Shown here one piece after another: positions 26,800-35,561 of a stretch of DNA of 64,000 nt. The DNA comes from Sulfurovum sp. Its GTDB lineage: Bacteria; Campylobacterota; Campylobacteria; Campylobacterales; Sulfurovaceae. How positions within the stretch are numbered: the first letter of the stretch is position 1; each line of letters opens with the position of its first letter. The stretch covers positions 62,001 through 126,000 of the forward strand of contig JAMORY010000011.1 of the NCBI GenBank assembly GCA_027063305.1, written 5' to 3'. The position numbers were made by a program, and so were the translations under genes. Under the pieces are notes generated by a model that saw only the letters and a list, made by a program, of their open reading frames with translations, was not told the origin of the DNA and made no database searches.

Positions 26800-28200
26800 T
26801 TATGAGAGATAGATAACCTCTTCAGGCTCCACAATATGCGCTTTTTGATGCAGTGCGTTCTTCAAGACACTACGCAGTATCACCTGTTTGTCCTCCTCAC
26901 CGTGAATGAGATAGACCGTTTTAAGATCCTCCATCTGAGAGACCCAATGGACAATGGCACTCTGGTCTGCATGGGCGGAGAAACCGTTAATGGTATGGAC
27001 AGAGGCTTTGATAAGAATATCCTCATGGTATATCTTCACCCATCTGGCTCCGTCAACGATCTGTCTTCCCAGTGTCCCCACGGCCTGATAACCGACGAAA
27101 ATAAGCGCGTTCTTGCGGTTCCACAGACGGTTCTTGAAGTGGTGGAGTATGCGTCCGCCGGTACACATACCGCTTCCGGCGATAATAATGGCGCGTCTGT
27201 CGACATCGTTGATCTTTTTAGAGGCTTCTACATCCAGCGTATAGACTAGGTCCTCAAAGTCGAAGATGGTTCCGTCCTTGGCTTTGATGTTCTGACACTT
27301 TTTGCTGAGCAGTTCGGCATGTTTACGATAGATGTCGGTCGCTTCGGTCGCCATAGGCGAATCTAAGAATATCTTACACTCAGGCAACTCTTTACGGTCA
27401 TGCATCTCTTTTAGGATACACAGCAGCTCTTGGGTACGCTCAACGGCAAAGGATGGGATGATGACATTCCCCCAGTTGTGCATCGTATCGATAATGATAC
27501 GCTTGAACTCCGAAAGACTCTCATCCGCACCTTGGTGGTCGCGGTCTCCATAGGTCGATTCGACAAAGAGGTAGTCGGCATGGGCACAGGCTTTGAGCTT
27601 GGGCAGTACCATGTCGTTGTCGTTGCCGATATCCCCCGAAAAGACCACCGTACGCTTCTGTCCGCGCTCCTCATAACGTATCTCGATAAACGCTGAGCCC
27701 AGAATGTGTCCCGCATCATGGTAGATGATCTCCACCCCTTCGCTCAACTGCATAGGGGTGTTGTACTCGGGATAGTGCCACTCCCTGTCAAAGGCGGCAT
27801 CAACATCCTCTTCTTCGTAAAGCGGTGCGCGCTCCAGCGCCTCTTTCCCTTTACGCTGTGCTTTTTTATAGCGTGTACGGTAATCCTCTTTCATGATCTT
27901 GGCACTGTCATAGAGGATCACCTTTGCCAGATCGGCTGTTGCACGTGTCGCATAGATAGGACCTTCAAAGCCCTCTTTTACAAGCTTGGGAATGCGCCCG
28001 ACATGGTCGAGGTGTGCATGGGTGATAAGCAGTATATCCACCTCTTTGGGATCGAATGCGAAGGGCTCGTAGTTACGCTCTTCGTTCTTTCCTTGGAACA
28101 TCCCGCAATCTATCATGATATTCGGACCGCCGTCAATGCTTAACAGGTGACAAGAACCCGTCACCACCTTTGCCGCACCGTATGAGACTACTGTTGCCAT
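26800..28200 (-). CDS. Beta-CASP metallo-beta-lactamase-fold RNA nuclease
   Basis: A 466-residue protein with the metallo-beta-lactamase metal motif THAHLDHVGR (His61, His63, Asp65, His66), a later FSGDIGN, the beta-CASP insert (VESTYGDRDH, PSFAVERTQE, DSPMA) and the C-terminal GFSAHADQ. These are the marks of the CPSF/YSH1-like RNA exonuclease group. It probably processes or degrades RNA in the cytosol. It heads the minus-strand block with ppsA 15 bp downstream. Confidence 0.85.
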   Translation of the reverse strand: MATVVSYGAAKVVTGSCHLLSIDGGPNIMIDCGMFQGKNEERNYEPFAFDPKEVDILLITHAHLDHVGRIPKLVKEGFEGPIYATRATADLAKVILYDSAKIMKEDYRTRYKKAQRKGKEALERAPLYEEEDVDAAFDREWHYPEYNTPMQLSEGVEIIYHDAGHILGSAFIEIRYEERGQKRTVVFSGDIGNDNDMVLPKLKACAHADYLFVESTYGDRDHQGADESLSEFKRIIIDTMHNWGNVIIPSFAVERTQELLCILKEMHDRKELPECKIFLDSPMATEATDIYRKHAELLSKKCQNIKAKDGTIFDFEDLVYTLDVEASKKINDVDRRAIIIAGSGMCTGGRILHHFKNRLWNRKNALIFVGYQAVGTLGRQIVDGARWVKIYHEDILIKASVHTINGFSAHADQSAIVHWVSQMEDLKTVYLIHGEEDKQVILRSVLKNALHQKAHIVEPEEVIYLS

Positions 28201-28347
28201 GATCGCTCCTTTATCGTGCTTTATAACACTGTCTGTTCGCAGGCTAACACCTTTATAATATAGCGATGCTCTAAATAAAAAGTTAATCTATATCAATAAA
28301 ATAGCCGTTTTTTGATTTTCTTATAGCCTTCCGGAGCTATTTTTCTG

Positions 28348-28355
28348 TATAATCA
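28348..28355 (+). promoter_or_regulatory. Sigma70 -10 box of the LOG-family gene
   Basis: CTGTATAATCACC contains TATAAT a few bases upstream of the ATG at 28360, so the transcript may have a very short leader. Just upstream is a small hairpin (ATAGC...GCTAT followed by TTTTT). No clear -35 box is seen, which is common in this phylum. Confidence 0.45.
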
Positions 28356-28359
28356 CCTT

Positions 28360-29196
28360 ATGAACAGATCAGATAAAAGAGAAAGCAAATACGAACTTAC
28401 ACAAGATGCGGTAGATTTTTTCTACTCGGATGCGGCGCGGGGTATCAGGCTTCAAGTCGATTATGAGAAGGCGGAGGTACGCATTAAAGAAGCAGGTATC
28501 GAGTACACCATCGTGGTTTTTGGAAGTGCGCGTATCAAACCCTCGGATGTAGCGCTTGAAGAGATCAAACGTATCGAGAGCGCTCTTGAGTCCAATGCAC
28601 TGGATACATCATTGCTGCAAGAGCTTGAGCAGGCGAAGAAGGCGCTTCATCAGAGCCTCTACTATGAAGAAGCCCGAAAATTCGGACAGTTGGTGGGCAA
28701 AAGCGGGCATGGGCCTGACGATTGTCATGTGACACTGGTTACAGGTGGCGGTCCGGGTATCATGGAAGCGGCGAACCGCGGGGCGCACGATGTCGGTGCC
28801 AAATCCATCGGACTGAACATCAAACTCCCCCATGAACAGCGACCAAACCCCTATATCACTCCGGAGCTTTCGTTCAATTTTCACTATTTTGGTATCAGAA
28901 AGCTGCACTTTATGCAACGGGCTAAAGCATTGGTGGTATTTCCGGGTGGTTTTGGTACGCTCGATGAGCTTTTTGATATTCTTACACTGGTTCAAACAGG
29001 AAAGAACCCGCATATTCCTATCGTACTTGTTTCACGTTACTATTGGGATAATGTCTTGAACTTTGCATTTTTGGCTGAAGAGGGGGTCATATCGAAAGAG
29101 GATCTTTCGCTTTTCATGTATGCCGAGAATGCACAAGAGGCGTGGGATACCATTATGAACTGGCATACACAGAGGGGAACCCCCCTCTTTACATAG
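28360..29196 (+). CDS. LOG-family (TIGR00730) nucleotide phosphoribohydrolase-like protein
   Basis: 278 residues. The Rossmann core has GGGPGIMEAANRGA and PGGFGTLDELFD, the signature of the lysine-decarboxylase-like/LOG family. Characterised members cleave ribose 5-phosphate from cytokinin or other nucleoside monophosphates. The N-terminal 60 residues before YTIVVFGSARI are longer than in minimal family members. Its stop abuts the stop of the convergent Hsp20 gene with no gap. Confidence 0.82.
   Translation: MNRSDKRESKYELTQDAVDFFYSDAARGIRLQVDYEKAEVRIKEAGIEYTIVVFGSARIKPSDVALEEIKRIESALESNALDTSLLQELEQAKKALHQSLYYEEARKFGQLVGKSGHGPDDCHVTLVTGGGPGIMEAANRGAHDVGAKSIGLNIKLPHEQRPNPYITPELSFNFHYFGIRKLHFMQRAKALVVFPGGFGTLDELFDILTLVQTGKNPHIPIVLVSRYYWDNVLNFAFLAEEGVISKEDLSLFMYAENAQEAWDTIMNWHTQRGTPLFT
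29171..29192. terminator. Bidirectional terminator at convergent stops
   Basis: AGAGGGG and CCCCTCT form a 7-bp GC-rich stem with a short loop at the end of the LOG-family gene, followed by TTTACATAG. The stem sits exactly at the junction of two convergent genes, so it may serve both. Confidence 0.5.
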
Positions 29197-29853
29197 TTAC
29201 TTGGCAGCGGCTGCCGCAGGCTGTTTCTGCTGTAATGAGGTATCGATCTTCGGCAGTGTGGTCGGAGAGTTCGGTACGTTGATCTTCTCTACTTTGGGTT
29301 TAGGTTGTGCCGGTGCCGTATGCGTGACTGCTTTTACAGCCCCTTTCTTTTTAGGGATGGTAATGAGCAGTTTTCCCTCTTTATACGCTGTTTGGATACC
29401 GCTCTCGTCAGCATCGGACGGCAGACTTACACTTTGTTGATACATCTGTACCGAACGTGAAGTGCTGACCATACCGTTTTGTTTTACCTCTTTCTCATGT
29501 ACGATCTTTGCCGTAATGGAGAGCATGCCGTTTTGTGTTGAGATATTGATATGGTTCTCTTTGCTCTTGGGAATATTCGTTAGCAGTTCGTAGTGGTCAC
29601 CTTTATCGACGAATTGGTTTTGTGCTGTAAGCTTATAGGTTCCCAGCGGGCTGATGAGTCTGGTCGAGCGTTGATGCATACGCTGTTGCATCTGCTTGAA
29701 CATCTCATCCATCTGACGTTGCATCTGCATCATCTCTTTAAAGATATCATCTCCGAACGGATCGTTGAAGAACGGATCGTTAAACGGATTTTGTGCATGT
29801 AGAGATACCGCTGCAACAAGCGGCAAGGCAAGAATAGAAAGTTTTTTTATCAT
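29197..29853 (-). CDS. Exported Hsp20/alpha-crystallin family chaperone
   Basis: 218 residues. A clear signal peptide (1-20, ending SLHA-Q) precedes a Met/Gln-rich helix (MMQMQRQMDEMFKQMQQRM), then an alpha-crystallin domain at about 70-165 (ELLTNIP, INISTQNGMLSITAK, YQQSVSLPSDAD, YKEGKLLITIPKK), then a Pro/Lys-rich tail ending in poly-Ala. Small heat-shock proteins hold unfolded clients without ATP. An exported one would act in the periplasm, which is unusual. A striking inverted repeat lies upstream. Confidence 0.8.
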   Translation of the reverse strand: MIKKLSILALPLVAAVSLHAQNPFNDPFFNDPFGDDIFKEMMQMQRQMDEMFKQMQQRMHQRSTRLISPLGTYKLTAQNQFVDKGDHYELLTNIPKSKENHINISTQNGMLSITAKIVHEKEVKQNGMVSTSRSVQMYQQSVSLPSDADESGIQTAYKEGKLLITIPKKKGAVKAVTHTAPAQPKPKVEKINVPNSPTTLPKIDTSLQQKQPAAAAAK

Positions 29854-29900
29854 TTGTGACTCCTTACAATGAAGTATTTCTACCCGTATTGTAAGGGGTG

Positions 29901-29943
29901 AAGTTTAACTAAAGTTTAACATTTACACTCATTAAACTTTAGT
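29901..29943 (-). promoter_or_regulatory. Operator-like repeats upstream of the exported Hsp20 gene
   Basis: A perfect 12-bp inverted repeat, ACTAAAGTTTAA (29908-29919) and TTAAACTTTAGT (29932-29943), is separated by 12 bases. The left arm also belongs to a direct repeat of AAGTTTAAC spaced about 11 bp, the spacing used by OmpR/PhoB-type response regulators. It lies 48-90 bp upstream of the Hsp20 start and touches the stop of the next gene. The A/T stem makes it a poor terminator, so a regulator site is the better guess. Confidence 0.5.
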
Positions 29944-30163
29944 CATTTGTGTTAAGTTTGAAGCGGCACTCACCAAGGGTGATGCTCTTACCCTTCTTCA
30001 CTTCGGAGAGAATATAGGCAAGCGTGCCCTCCGCATCGGTCTGGGGCATCTCCTCTTCGATGAGCCTGAGCGCATCGCTTCGCGTGGTGGGTACCCAGCG
30101 CTTTTCATGCAGGAACTGGGTCAGGACGACAGGTTTCTCTTTAGACAAGACCCATTTCCGCAA
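29939..30163 (-). CDS. Small hypothetical protein, 74 aa
   Basis: I do not recognise this protein. It starts at a TTG (30163) inside the end of the preceding small gene, with which it overlaps by 23 bp, and reads RKWVLSKEKPVVLTQFL. No signal peptide. The overlap and shared strand suggest a coupled two-gene unit. The TTG start has no convincing ribosome-binding site, so the N-terminus is uncertain. Confidence 0.5.
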   Translation of the reverse strand: MRKWVLSKEKPVVLTQFLHEKRWVPTTRSDALRLIEEEMPQTDAEGTLAYILSEVKKGKSITLGECRFKLNTND

Positions 30164-30335
30164 AAATAGGCTCGATCTCCAACCACCAGTTCTCCAACTT
30201 CAGTGCGATCTCGCTAATAGCCTCATCTTCTTCTCTCCACTCTCTGATACGCTCTAAAATAGCCGATTTCTTCTCCGGTTCAATATGGTCGGCATTCTCT
30301 ATTTTCTCAATGACTTTTTCGATCTTCTCTTTCAT
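30141..30335 (-). CDS. Small helical hypothetical protein, 64 aa
   Basis: A 64-residue, strongly charged helical protein (MKEKIEKVIEKIENADHIEPEKK...). The EPEKKSAILERIREW segment loosely recalls DUF4404-type proteins, but I cannot assign it. AAAGGATACACCTG precedes the ATG. It is divergent from nhaA and coupled to the 74-aa gene downstream. Confidence 0.55.
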   Translation of the reverse strand: MKEKIEKVIEKIENADHIEPEKKSAILERIREWREEDEAISEIALKLENWWLEIEPIFAEMGLV

Positions 30336-30451
30336 CAGGTGTATCCTTTTTTCTTTATATTCTATTTCAATCTTACAAAATTGTCAACGGTTAGAGAAGT
30401 GTTTAACCCTTTTTGTTAGAATAGAGTCATATTTTACTATAAAGGATACTC

Positions 30452-31627
30452 TTGACTGCACATCACATTCAAGATTTCATCAAAAAGGACTCATTCCCCG
30501 GAATGGTACTCATTTTTGTGACGCTCTTGGCACTTGTTTTTCAAAACAGCGCCCTCTCTCCCTACTATACGGGATTTCTCCATACACCTGTCGAGATACG
30601 CATCGGGGCACTGCATATTGCCAAACCGTTGCTGCTGTGGGTCAACGACGGACTGATGGCTATCTTCTTCCTTGTCGTCGGTCTGGAGATCAAGCGTGAA
30701 GTGATGGAAGGACACCTTTCCTCTCTTTCTCAGATCGCTCTGCCCGGTATTGCCGCTATCGGAGGGATGCTCGTTCCCGCTTTGCTCTTTATCGCATTTA
30801 ACCAAGGCGATGATTTTGCCATGAAAGGGTGGGCGATCCCCACTGCGACCGATATCGCATTTGCACTGGGCATCCTCTCTTTGCTCGGTAAACGCGTACC
30901 GGTATCGCTGAAGATATTTCTGATGGCACTGGCGATCATCGATGACCTCGGTGCGATCGTCATTATCGCTCTTTTCTATACGCAAGAGCTCTCTACACTC
31001 TCCATCACGGTTTCCGCGGTCTCCTTGGCGGTACTCTTTATCATGAACCGTATGGGTGTGACACGTAAAGCCGCCTATATGATGGTCGGGGTCATCTTGT
31101 GGGTGAGCGTACTCAAATCGGGTGTGCACGCCACACTTGCAGGGGTAGCGTTGGCATTCTTCATTCCGCTTCGCTCGACGAACAAACAAGGAGAGAACTT
31201 TTCCATCGCCCACCAGCTCGAACACGACCTCCACTACTGGGTGGCGTTCCTCATCCTGCCGCTTTTTGCTTTTGTCAACGCAGGTGTCGATCTGCGCGGT
31301 ATCTCTCCGGGCGGTATGACCGAGACCGTACCTCTAGGGATCATGGCAGGGCTTTTCATCGGAAAACAGCTTGGGGTTTTCGGCTTCTCATGGGCTGCGA
31401 TCAAACTGGGATTGGTACAACTGCCCAAAGATAGCACATGGCTACAGCTCTACGGTGTGGCACTACTGACAGGTATTGGATTTACCATGAGCCTCTTTGT
31501 AGATACCCTCGCCTATAACGACACCCAGCTCTTCCACTATGCTGACAAACTGGCTATTTTGCTAGGCTCGCTCTTCTCCGGTGTGGCGGGCTATATGGTG
31601 TTGAGGATCGCAACGAGAAAAGCATAA
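30452..31627 (+). CDS. nhaA: Na+/H+ antiporter NhaA
   Basis: 391 residues with about 12 membrane segments. It contains ATDIAFALGILSLLGKRVP and AIIDDLGAIVIIALFY, which hold the conserved transport aspartates of the NhaA family. It exchanges two H+ for one Na+ at the inner membrane. The start is TTG at 30452 with AAAGGATACTC correctly spaced upstream; no ATG gives a complete first helix. A palindrome that may terminate transcription follows. Confidence 0.92.
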   Translation: MTAHHIQDFIKKDSFPGMVLIFVTLLALVFQNSALSPYYTGFLHTPVEIRIGALHIAKPLLLWVNDGLMAIFFLVVGLEIKREVMEGHLSSLSQIALPGIAAIGGMLVPALLFIAFNQGDDFAMKGWAIPTATDIAFALGILSLLGKRVPVSLKIFLMALAIIDDLGAIVIIALFYTQELSTLSITVSAVSLAVLFIMNRMGVTRKAAYMMVGVILWVSVLKSGVHATLAGVALAFFIPLRSTNKQGENFSIAHQLEHDLHYWVAFLILPLFAFVNAGVDLRGISPGGMTETVPLGIMAGLFIGKQLGVFGFSWAAIKLGLVQLPKDSTWLQLYGVALLTGIGFTMSLFVDTLAYNDTQLFHYADKLAILLGSLFSGVAGYMVLRIATRKA

Positions 31628-31645
31628 TCCCTCTTTCGTATCTTC

Positions 31646-31667
31646 GTAGGGTGGGCAATTGCCCACC
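31646..31667. repeat. REP-like palindrome with GTAG head
   Basis: GTAG leads into the perfect palindrome GGTGGGCAATTGCCCACC (31650-31667), followed by GTTTT. It is the same unit as at 3527-3548. In this position it can also terminate the nhaA transcript. Confidence 0.65.
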
Positions 31668-31806
31668 GTTTTAAAATAATTTCCTAGCTTATATATCAAT
31701 TCATAACTATAAAAAACTTCCTATATATAGATTTCGTAAGATTAAAATACTCTCGGAAGAGACTGTGGAACCATAGGGTCTTTGGAGATACGGAACGAGA
31801 AAAATT

Positions 31807-31842
31807 TTGACAAATCGATTAAAATTAGCTAACATTAGCTAA
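31807..31842 (+). promoter_or_regulatory. Promoter-operator of the Phd/PIN toxin-antitoxin operon
   Basis: TTGACA (31807-31812) and TAACAT (31830-31835) are spaced 17 bp. Two copies of the palindrome TTAGCTAA (31825-31832 and 31835-31842), one helical turn apart, cover the -10 region, as expected for an autoregulated toxin-antitoxin operator. It is now 293 bp from the antitoxin start because a MITE-like element lies between. Confidence 0.55.
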
Positions 31843-31847
31843 TATAA

Positions 31848-32113
31848 GGGCACATCTAATAACCCTGCATACCCATAACATTACAAGCTTTCGTTCAGGC
31901 AAGGCACTCACTTGCAGGACTAGCCGTAGCTAATTCAAAAGTGAGTAACGCCGTATGGGCGGAAGCTTGTATTGCCCGCGGGGTGGGCTTTGCAAACGCG
32001 ATCTTGCACAAGATGCTTCCTTCATCGTAGCTACGGCTATGACTCAAAAGCCTCTTGCACAACCTCACATTTGCAAAACCCATTATGGGCATGTAGGGTT
32101 TTTAGAGGTGCCC
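31848..32113. mobile_element. MITE-like element, 266 bp
   Basis: The element begins with GGGCACATCTAATAACCC and ends with its imperfect inverse. About 35 bp of terminal inverted repeat are recognisable (31848-31882 versus 32083-32113, four mismatches in the last 30). It is flanked by a 4-bp duplication ATAA (31844-31847 and 32114-32117). No transposase is encoded; the inside has further inverted repeats such as AGCCGTAGCTA/TAGCTACGGCT. The ends recall IS5-type elements, but the parent is not in this window. Confidence 0.72.
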
Positions 32114-32134
32114 ATAAATCAAAAGGAGTTTGTG

Positions 32135-32365
32135 ATGACGGTCAATATCCATGAAGCCAAAACAAACCTCTCTAAACTGATCATGCTTTTAGAAAAAGGG
32201 GAAGATATCATTATTGCCAAAGCAGGTAATCCTATTGCAAAACTTATTGCCTATAAGCAAGTACCGCAAAGAGTACCCAACAAGCTCAAAGGAAAAATAA
32301 GGCTCAAAGAGGACTTTGACAGTGCTGACGATGAGATAACAAAACTTTTTGAGGATACACTTTAA
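32135..32365 (+). CDS. Phd/YefM-family antitoxin
   Basis: 76 residues, starting TVNIHEAKTNLSKLIMLLEKGEDIIIAKAG, the classical Phd/YefM DNA-binding fold, followed by a flexible toxin-binding tail. AAGGAG lies 7 bases before the ATG at 32135, only 22 bp after the MITE-like element. The stop overlaps the toxin start (TAATG). Longer upstream frames run through the MITE and are not real. Confidence 0.88.
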   Translation: MTVNIHEAKTNLSKLIMLLEKGEDIIIAKAGNPIAKLIAYKQVPQRVPNKLKGKIRLKEDFDSADDEITKLFEDTL

Positions 32366-32763
32366 TGGGTAAATATCTACTCGATATTCATATATTTTTA
32401 TGGTGGATGAGTGATTCAGAGCAACTCAGCCAAGAGGTTTTCAATATTATTTCAGACGGCTCGAACCAAATATATATCTCCTCAGCTACGATTTGGGAGA
32501 TCGCAATAAAAGAGGCTTTAGGTAAGTTGGAAGTAGATGCGGATCTGAACTTTGCGATAGAAGAGAATGGATTTTTAGAGCTGAAGGTCTCTGCCGTCTG
32601 TGCCAACGCTACTAAAAAATTAGAACCAATTCATCGTAATCCGTTTGACAGAATGCTTATAGCACAAGCTATTGAGATGGATATGACGCTTATTACGGTC
32701 GATGCGTATATTCCTCAGTATAGTAATGTCAAGGTTTTAAGCTTCAAAAAACATAAAAAATAA
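32365..32763 (+). CDS. PIN-domain toxin (VapC-like)
   Basis: 132 residues with the PIN-fold acidic residues: Asp7 in YLLDIHIFLWW, a Glu in SATIWEIAIKE, an Asp in NPFDRMLIAQA and an Asp in LITVDAYI. PIN toxins cut tRNA or other RNA. The usual DTH motif reads DIH here (Thr to Ile next to the first Asp); this might lower activity. It is translated in coupling with the Phd-type antitoxin. Confidence 0.87.
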   Translation: MGKYLLDIHIFLWWMSDSEQLSQEVFNIISDGSNQIYISSATIWEIAIKEALGKLEVDADLNFAIEENGFLELKVSAVCANATKKLEPIHRNPFDRMLIAQAIEMDMTLITVDAYIPQYSNVKVLSFKKHKK

Positions 32764-32840
32764 GACTACTTTCTCTCCTGCTAACACGATATTGTGTACG
32801 CTAAATAGACAATCTTTCCGCTCTTTTACAACATTTTGGG

Positions 32841-32846
32841 TATAAT
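32841..32846 (+). promoter_or_regulatory. valS -10 box
   Basis: TATAAT preceded by TTTTGGG, 80 bp upstream of the valS ATG. No -35 consensus is evident. The leader contains no T-box-like structure. Confidence 0.5.
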
Positions 32847-32925
32847 CGCGGCAAATTAATGAGTAATGAGCAACCGAAGCTTTATAAGTGTGTATTTTTG
32901 CACGCTTTAGTATGAAGGATAATGA

Positions 32926-35559
32926 ATGAGCGAAACAAAAAAGAACGTCTATAACCCAAAAGAGATCGAAGAGAGCTACTACAAACTCTGGGAAGAGCGT
33001 GGGTATTTTGAGGTCGAGGGGAACAAAGAGATCCAAGAAGAAGGCAAGAACTTTGCCATTATGATGCCACCACCCAATGTTACGGGACATCTACACATCG
33101 GACACGGACTCACCTTTACCCTTCAGGATATTATTGTCCGTTACAAAAGAATGGACGGCTACAAGACACTCTGGCAACCCGGGACCGACCATGCGGGTAT
33201 CGCCACGCAAAATGTCGTTGAGAAACAGCTTTTGGCAGAAGGTACGACCAAAGAGGAGATCGGGCGAGAGAAGTTCTTGGAGCGTGCATGGCAGCAAAAA
33301 GACAACTCAGGAAACGCCATTACCAAACAGTTGAGAAAACTCGGGGTCTCCCCTGCTTGGAGCCGTGAGCGCTTCACTATGGACGAAGGGCTTGCCAATG
33401 CGGTAAAGAAAGCCTTTAAACAGATGTACGATAATGGCTATATCGTTCGTGATAACTATATGATCAACTGGTGTACGCACGACGGTGCGCTTTCAGACAT
33501 CGAAGTCGAACACGAAGATACGATGGGCAAACTCTACCATATCCGCTATCCGCTTACAGACGGTTCGGGTGTCGTTGTGGTCGCTACGACGCGTCCTGAG
33601 ACCTACTTTGGGGATACTGCCGTTATGGTTCATCCTGATGACGAACGCCATAAGCATCTCATTGGAAAGACTGTTACCCTGCCGCTTGTCAACCGTGAAG
33701 TGACCATCATTGCCGACGAACATGTCGATATGGAATTCGGTACGGGGTTTGTAAAAGTCACACCGGCACACGATCCGAACGACTACGAAGTGGGAAAACG
33801 CCACAACCTTGAGTTTATTACTATCTTCGATGAGAAGGGAATACTCAACGAGCATTGTGGTGAGTTCCAAGGGATGGAACGGCTTGAAGCGCGTCCTGTC
33901 ATTATGGAAAAACTTGAAAAAGAGGGCTTTGTCGAAAAAGTCGAAGAGCATGCGCACCAAGTGGGGCACTGCTACCGCTGTAAGAATGTGGTTGAGCCTT
34001 ACATCTCCAAGCAGTGGTTCGTTAAAAAAGAGTTCGCCAAGTCGAGCATCGAGAAGGTCAATGCGGGACAAGCGCAATTCTTCCCTGCACACTGGATCAA
34101 CTCCTACAACGCATGGATGAACGATCTTAGAGACTGGTGTATCAGTAGACAGCTCTGGTGGGGACATCAGATCCCTGTGATGTACTGTGATGATTGTGGT
34201 GCCGAGTTCGCCTTCGAGGGTGAGACGCCGACCAAGTGTGAGAAGTGTGATTCAAGCCATATCCGTCAGGATGAGGATGTACTCGATACATGGTTCTCTT
34301 CGGGGCTTTGGCCGTTTAGTACCCTGGGATGGGGGAACGGTGATGCCTTTAAAGGTGAGAAGTGGTTCGAAGGTGACATGGATGCTTTTTACCCTAACCA
34401 ACTGCTCATTACCGGATTTGACATCCTCTTCTTCTGGGTTGCCAGAATGCTGATGATGGGCGAGAACATCACCGGAGAACTGCCGTTTAAAGATATCTAC
34501 CTCCATGCGCTCGTCAAAGACGAAAAAGGCGAGAAGATGAGTAAGTCCAAAGGAAATGTTATCGATCCACTTGTGATGATCGAGAAGTACTCTGCCGATG
34601 CACTTCGCTTCACGCTTGCAGTGTTGGCAGTTCAAGGGCGTGATATTAAACTTAGTGAAGAGAAGCTTGAGCAGAGCCGTAACTTTACCAACAAGCTCTT
34701 TAATGCGGCTAATTACCTGCAACTCAATCACGACACATTTGCTGACCTCGACCAAAATGCCATCTCCACACCGCTTGGACGCTATATGCTCTCCCGTTTC
34801 AACCTTGCGGTCAAAGAGACACGCGACTACATAGACCAGTACCGCTTCAACGATGCGGCGACCACCCTCTACCGCTTCTTGTGGGGTGAGTTCTGTGATT
34901 GGGGTATCGAGCTGAGCAAAGCGAGCAAAGAGAGTGTAGCAGAGCTTGGAAGTATCTTTAAAGAGTCGCTCAAGCTCTTGCATCCGTTCATGCCGTTCAT
35001 TACGGAGAACCTCTACCAGAGACTCTCTGGAAGAGAACTTGAAGAGAATACTTCCATCATGGTCATGCCTTATCCGAAAGTAACGGCCATCGATGAGGAG
35101 ATCGCAGAGCAGTTCAATCTCGCCATCGAAGCGATCGTTTCGCTTAGACGCTGTAAGACCCTCATCGAAAAAGGGAACCAGCGTATTGAAAAAGCGGCAG
35201 TGAAGTTCAGTAAGGATGCGGACACGACCCTGCTCAAGCCGTTCATTGAAAAATTGGCGAAAGTCGATGAAGTGGAGTTCGTATCTGAAAAACTGCCAAA
35301 TTGTGTTACCGATGTCTCCGATTCTTTAGAGAGTATGATCTCGACCGATGACATCGATATGAGCGCGATCATCGGTAAACTAAGTAAGCAAAAAGAGAAG
35401 CTTGAAAAAGAGATCGCCAAACTAAGCGGTATGCTTAACAATGAAAAGTTCGTTGCCAATGCGCCTGAGCAGGTCATTGTACAGAACCGCCGACAGCTTG
35501 AAGAGGCACAGGCTAAGTTAGAGAAAGTTGAAGCGGAACTTCAAGGGTTTGGAGCTTAA
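32926..35559 (+). CDS. valS: Valyl-tRNA synthetase
   Basis: An 877-residue class I synthetase. The HIGH motif appears in NVTGHLHIGHGL, the KMSKS motif in GEKMSKSKGNVIDP, the editing domain in TTRPETYFGDTAV, and a C-terminal coiled coil (KLSKQKEKLEKEIAKLSG) binds tRNA. It charges tRNA-Val in the cytosol. The start follows AAGGATA. The next gene begins 2 bp after its stop. Confidence 0.96.
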   Translation: MSETKKNVYNPKEIEESYYKLWEERGYFEVEGNKEIQEEGKNFAIMMPPPNVTGHLHIGHGLTFTLQDIIVRYKRMDGYKTLWQPGTDHAGIATQNVVEKQLLAEGTTKEEIGREKFLERAWQQKDNSGNAITKQLRKLGVSPAWSRERFTMDEGLANAVKKAFKQMYDNGYIVRDNYMINWCTHDGALSDIEVEHEDTMGKLYHIRYPLTDGSGVVVVATTRPETYFGDTAVMVHPDDERHKHLIGKTVTLPLVNREVTIIADEHVDMEFGTGFVKVTPAHDPNDYEVGKRHNLEFITIFDEKGILNEHCGEFQGMERLEARPVIMEKLEKEGFVEKVEEHAHQVGHCYRCKNVVEPYISKQWFVKKEFAKSSIEKVNAGQAQFFPAHWINSYNAWMNDLRDWCISRQLWWGHQIPVMYCDDCGAEFAFEGETPTKCEKCDSSHIRQDEDVLDTWFSSGLWPFSTLGWGNGDAFKGEKWFEGDMDAFYPNQLLITGFDILFFWVARMLMMGENITGELPFKDIYLHALVKDEKGEKMSKSKGNVIDPLVMIEKYSADALRFTLAVLAVQGRDIKLSEEKLEQSRNFTNKLFNAANYLQLNHDTFADLDQNAISTPLGRYMLSRFNLAVKETRDYIDQYRFNDAATTLYRFLWGEFCDWGIELSKASKESVAELGSIFKESLKLLHPFMPFITENLYQRLSGRELEENTSIMVMPYPKVTAIDEEIAEQFNLAIEAIVSLRRCKTLIEKGNQRIEKAAVKFSKDADTTLLKPFIEKLAKVDEVEFVSEKLPNCVTDVSDSLESMISTDDIDMSAIIGKLSKQKEKLEKEIAKLSGMLNNEKFVANAPEQVIVQNRRQLEEAQAKLEKVEAELQGFGA

Positions 35560-35561
35560 TC

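Noticed and set aside
31955-32134. N-terminal extension of the Phd antitoxin through the MITE
   Set aside because: The frame is open by chance; a proper ribosome-binding site and the family start are at 32135.
32764-32925. T-box or other riboswitch before valS
   Set aside because: No T-box consensus or terminator/antiterminator pair is visible and T-boxes are not expected in this phylum.
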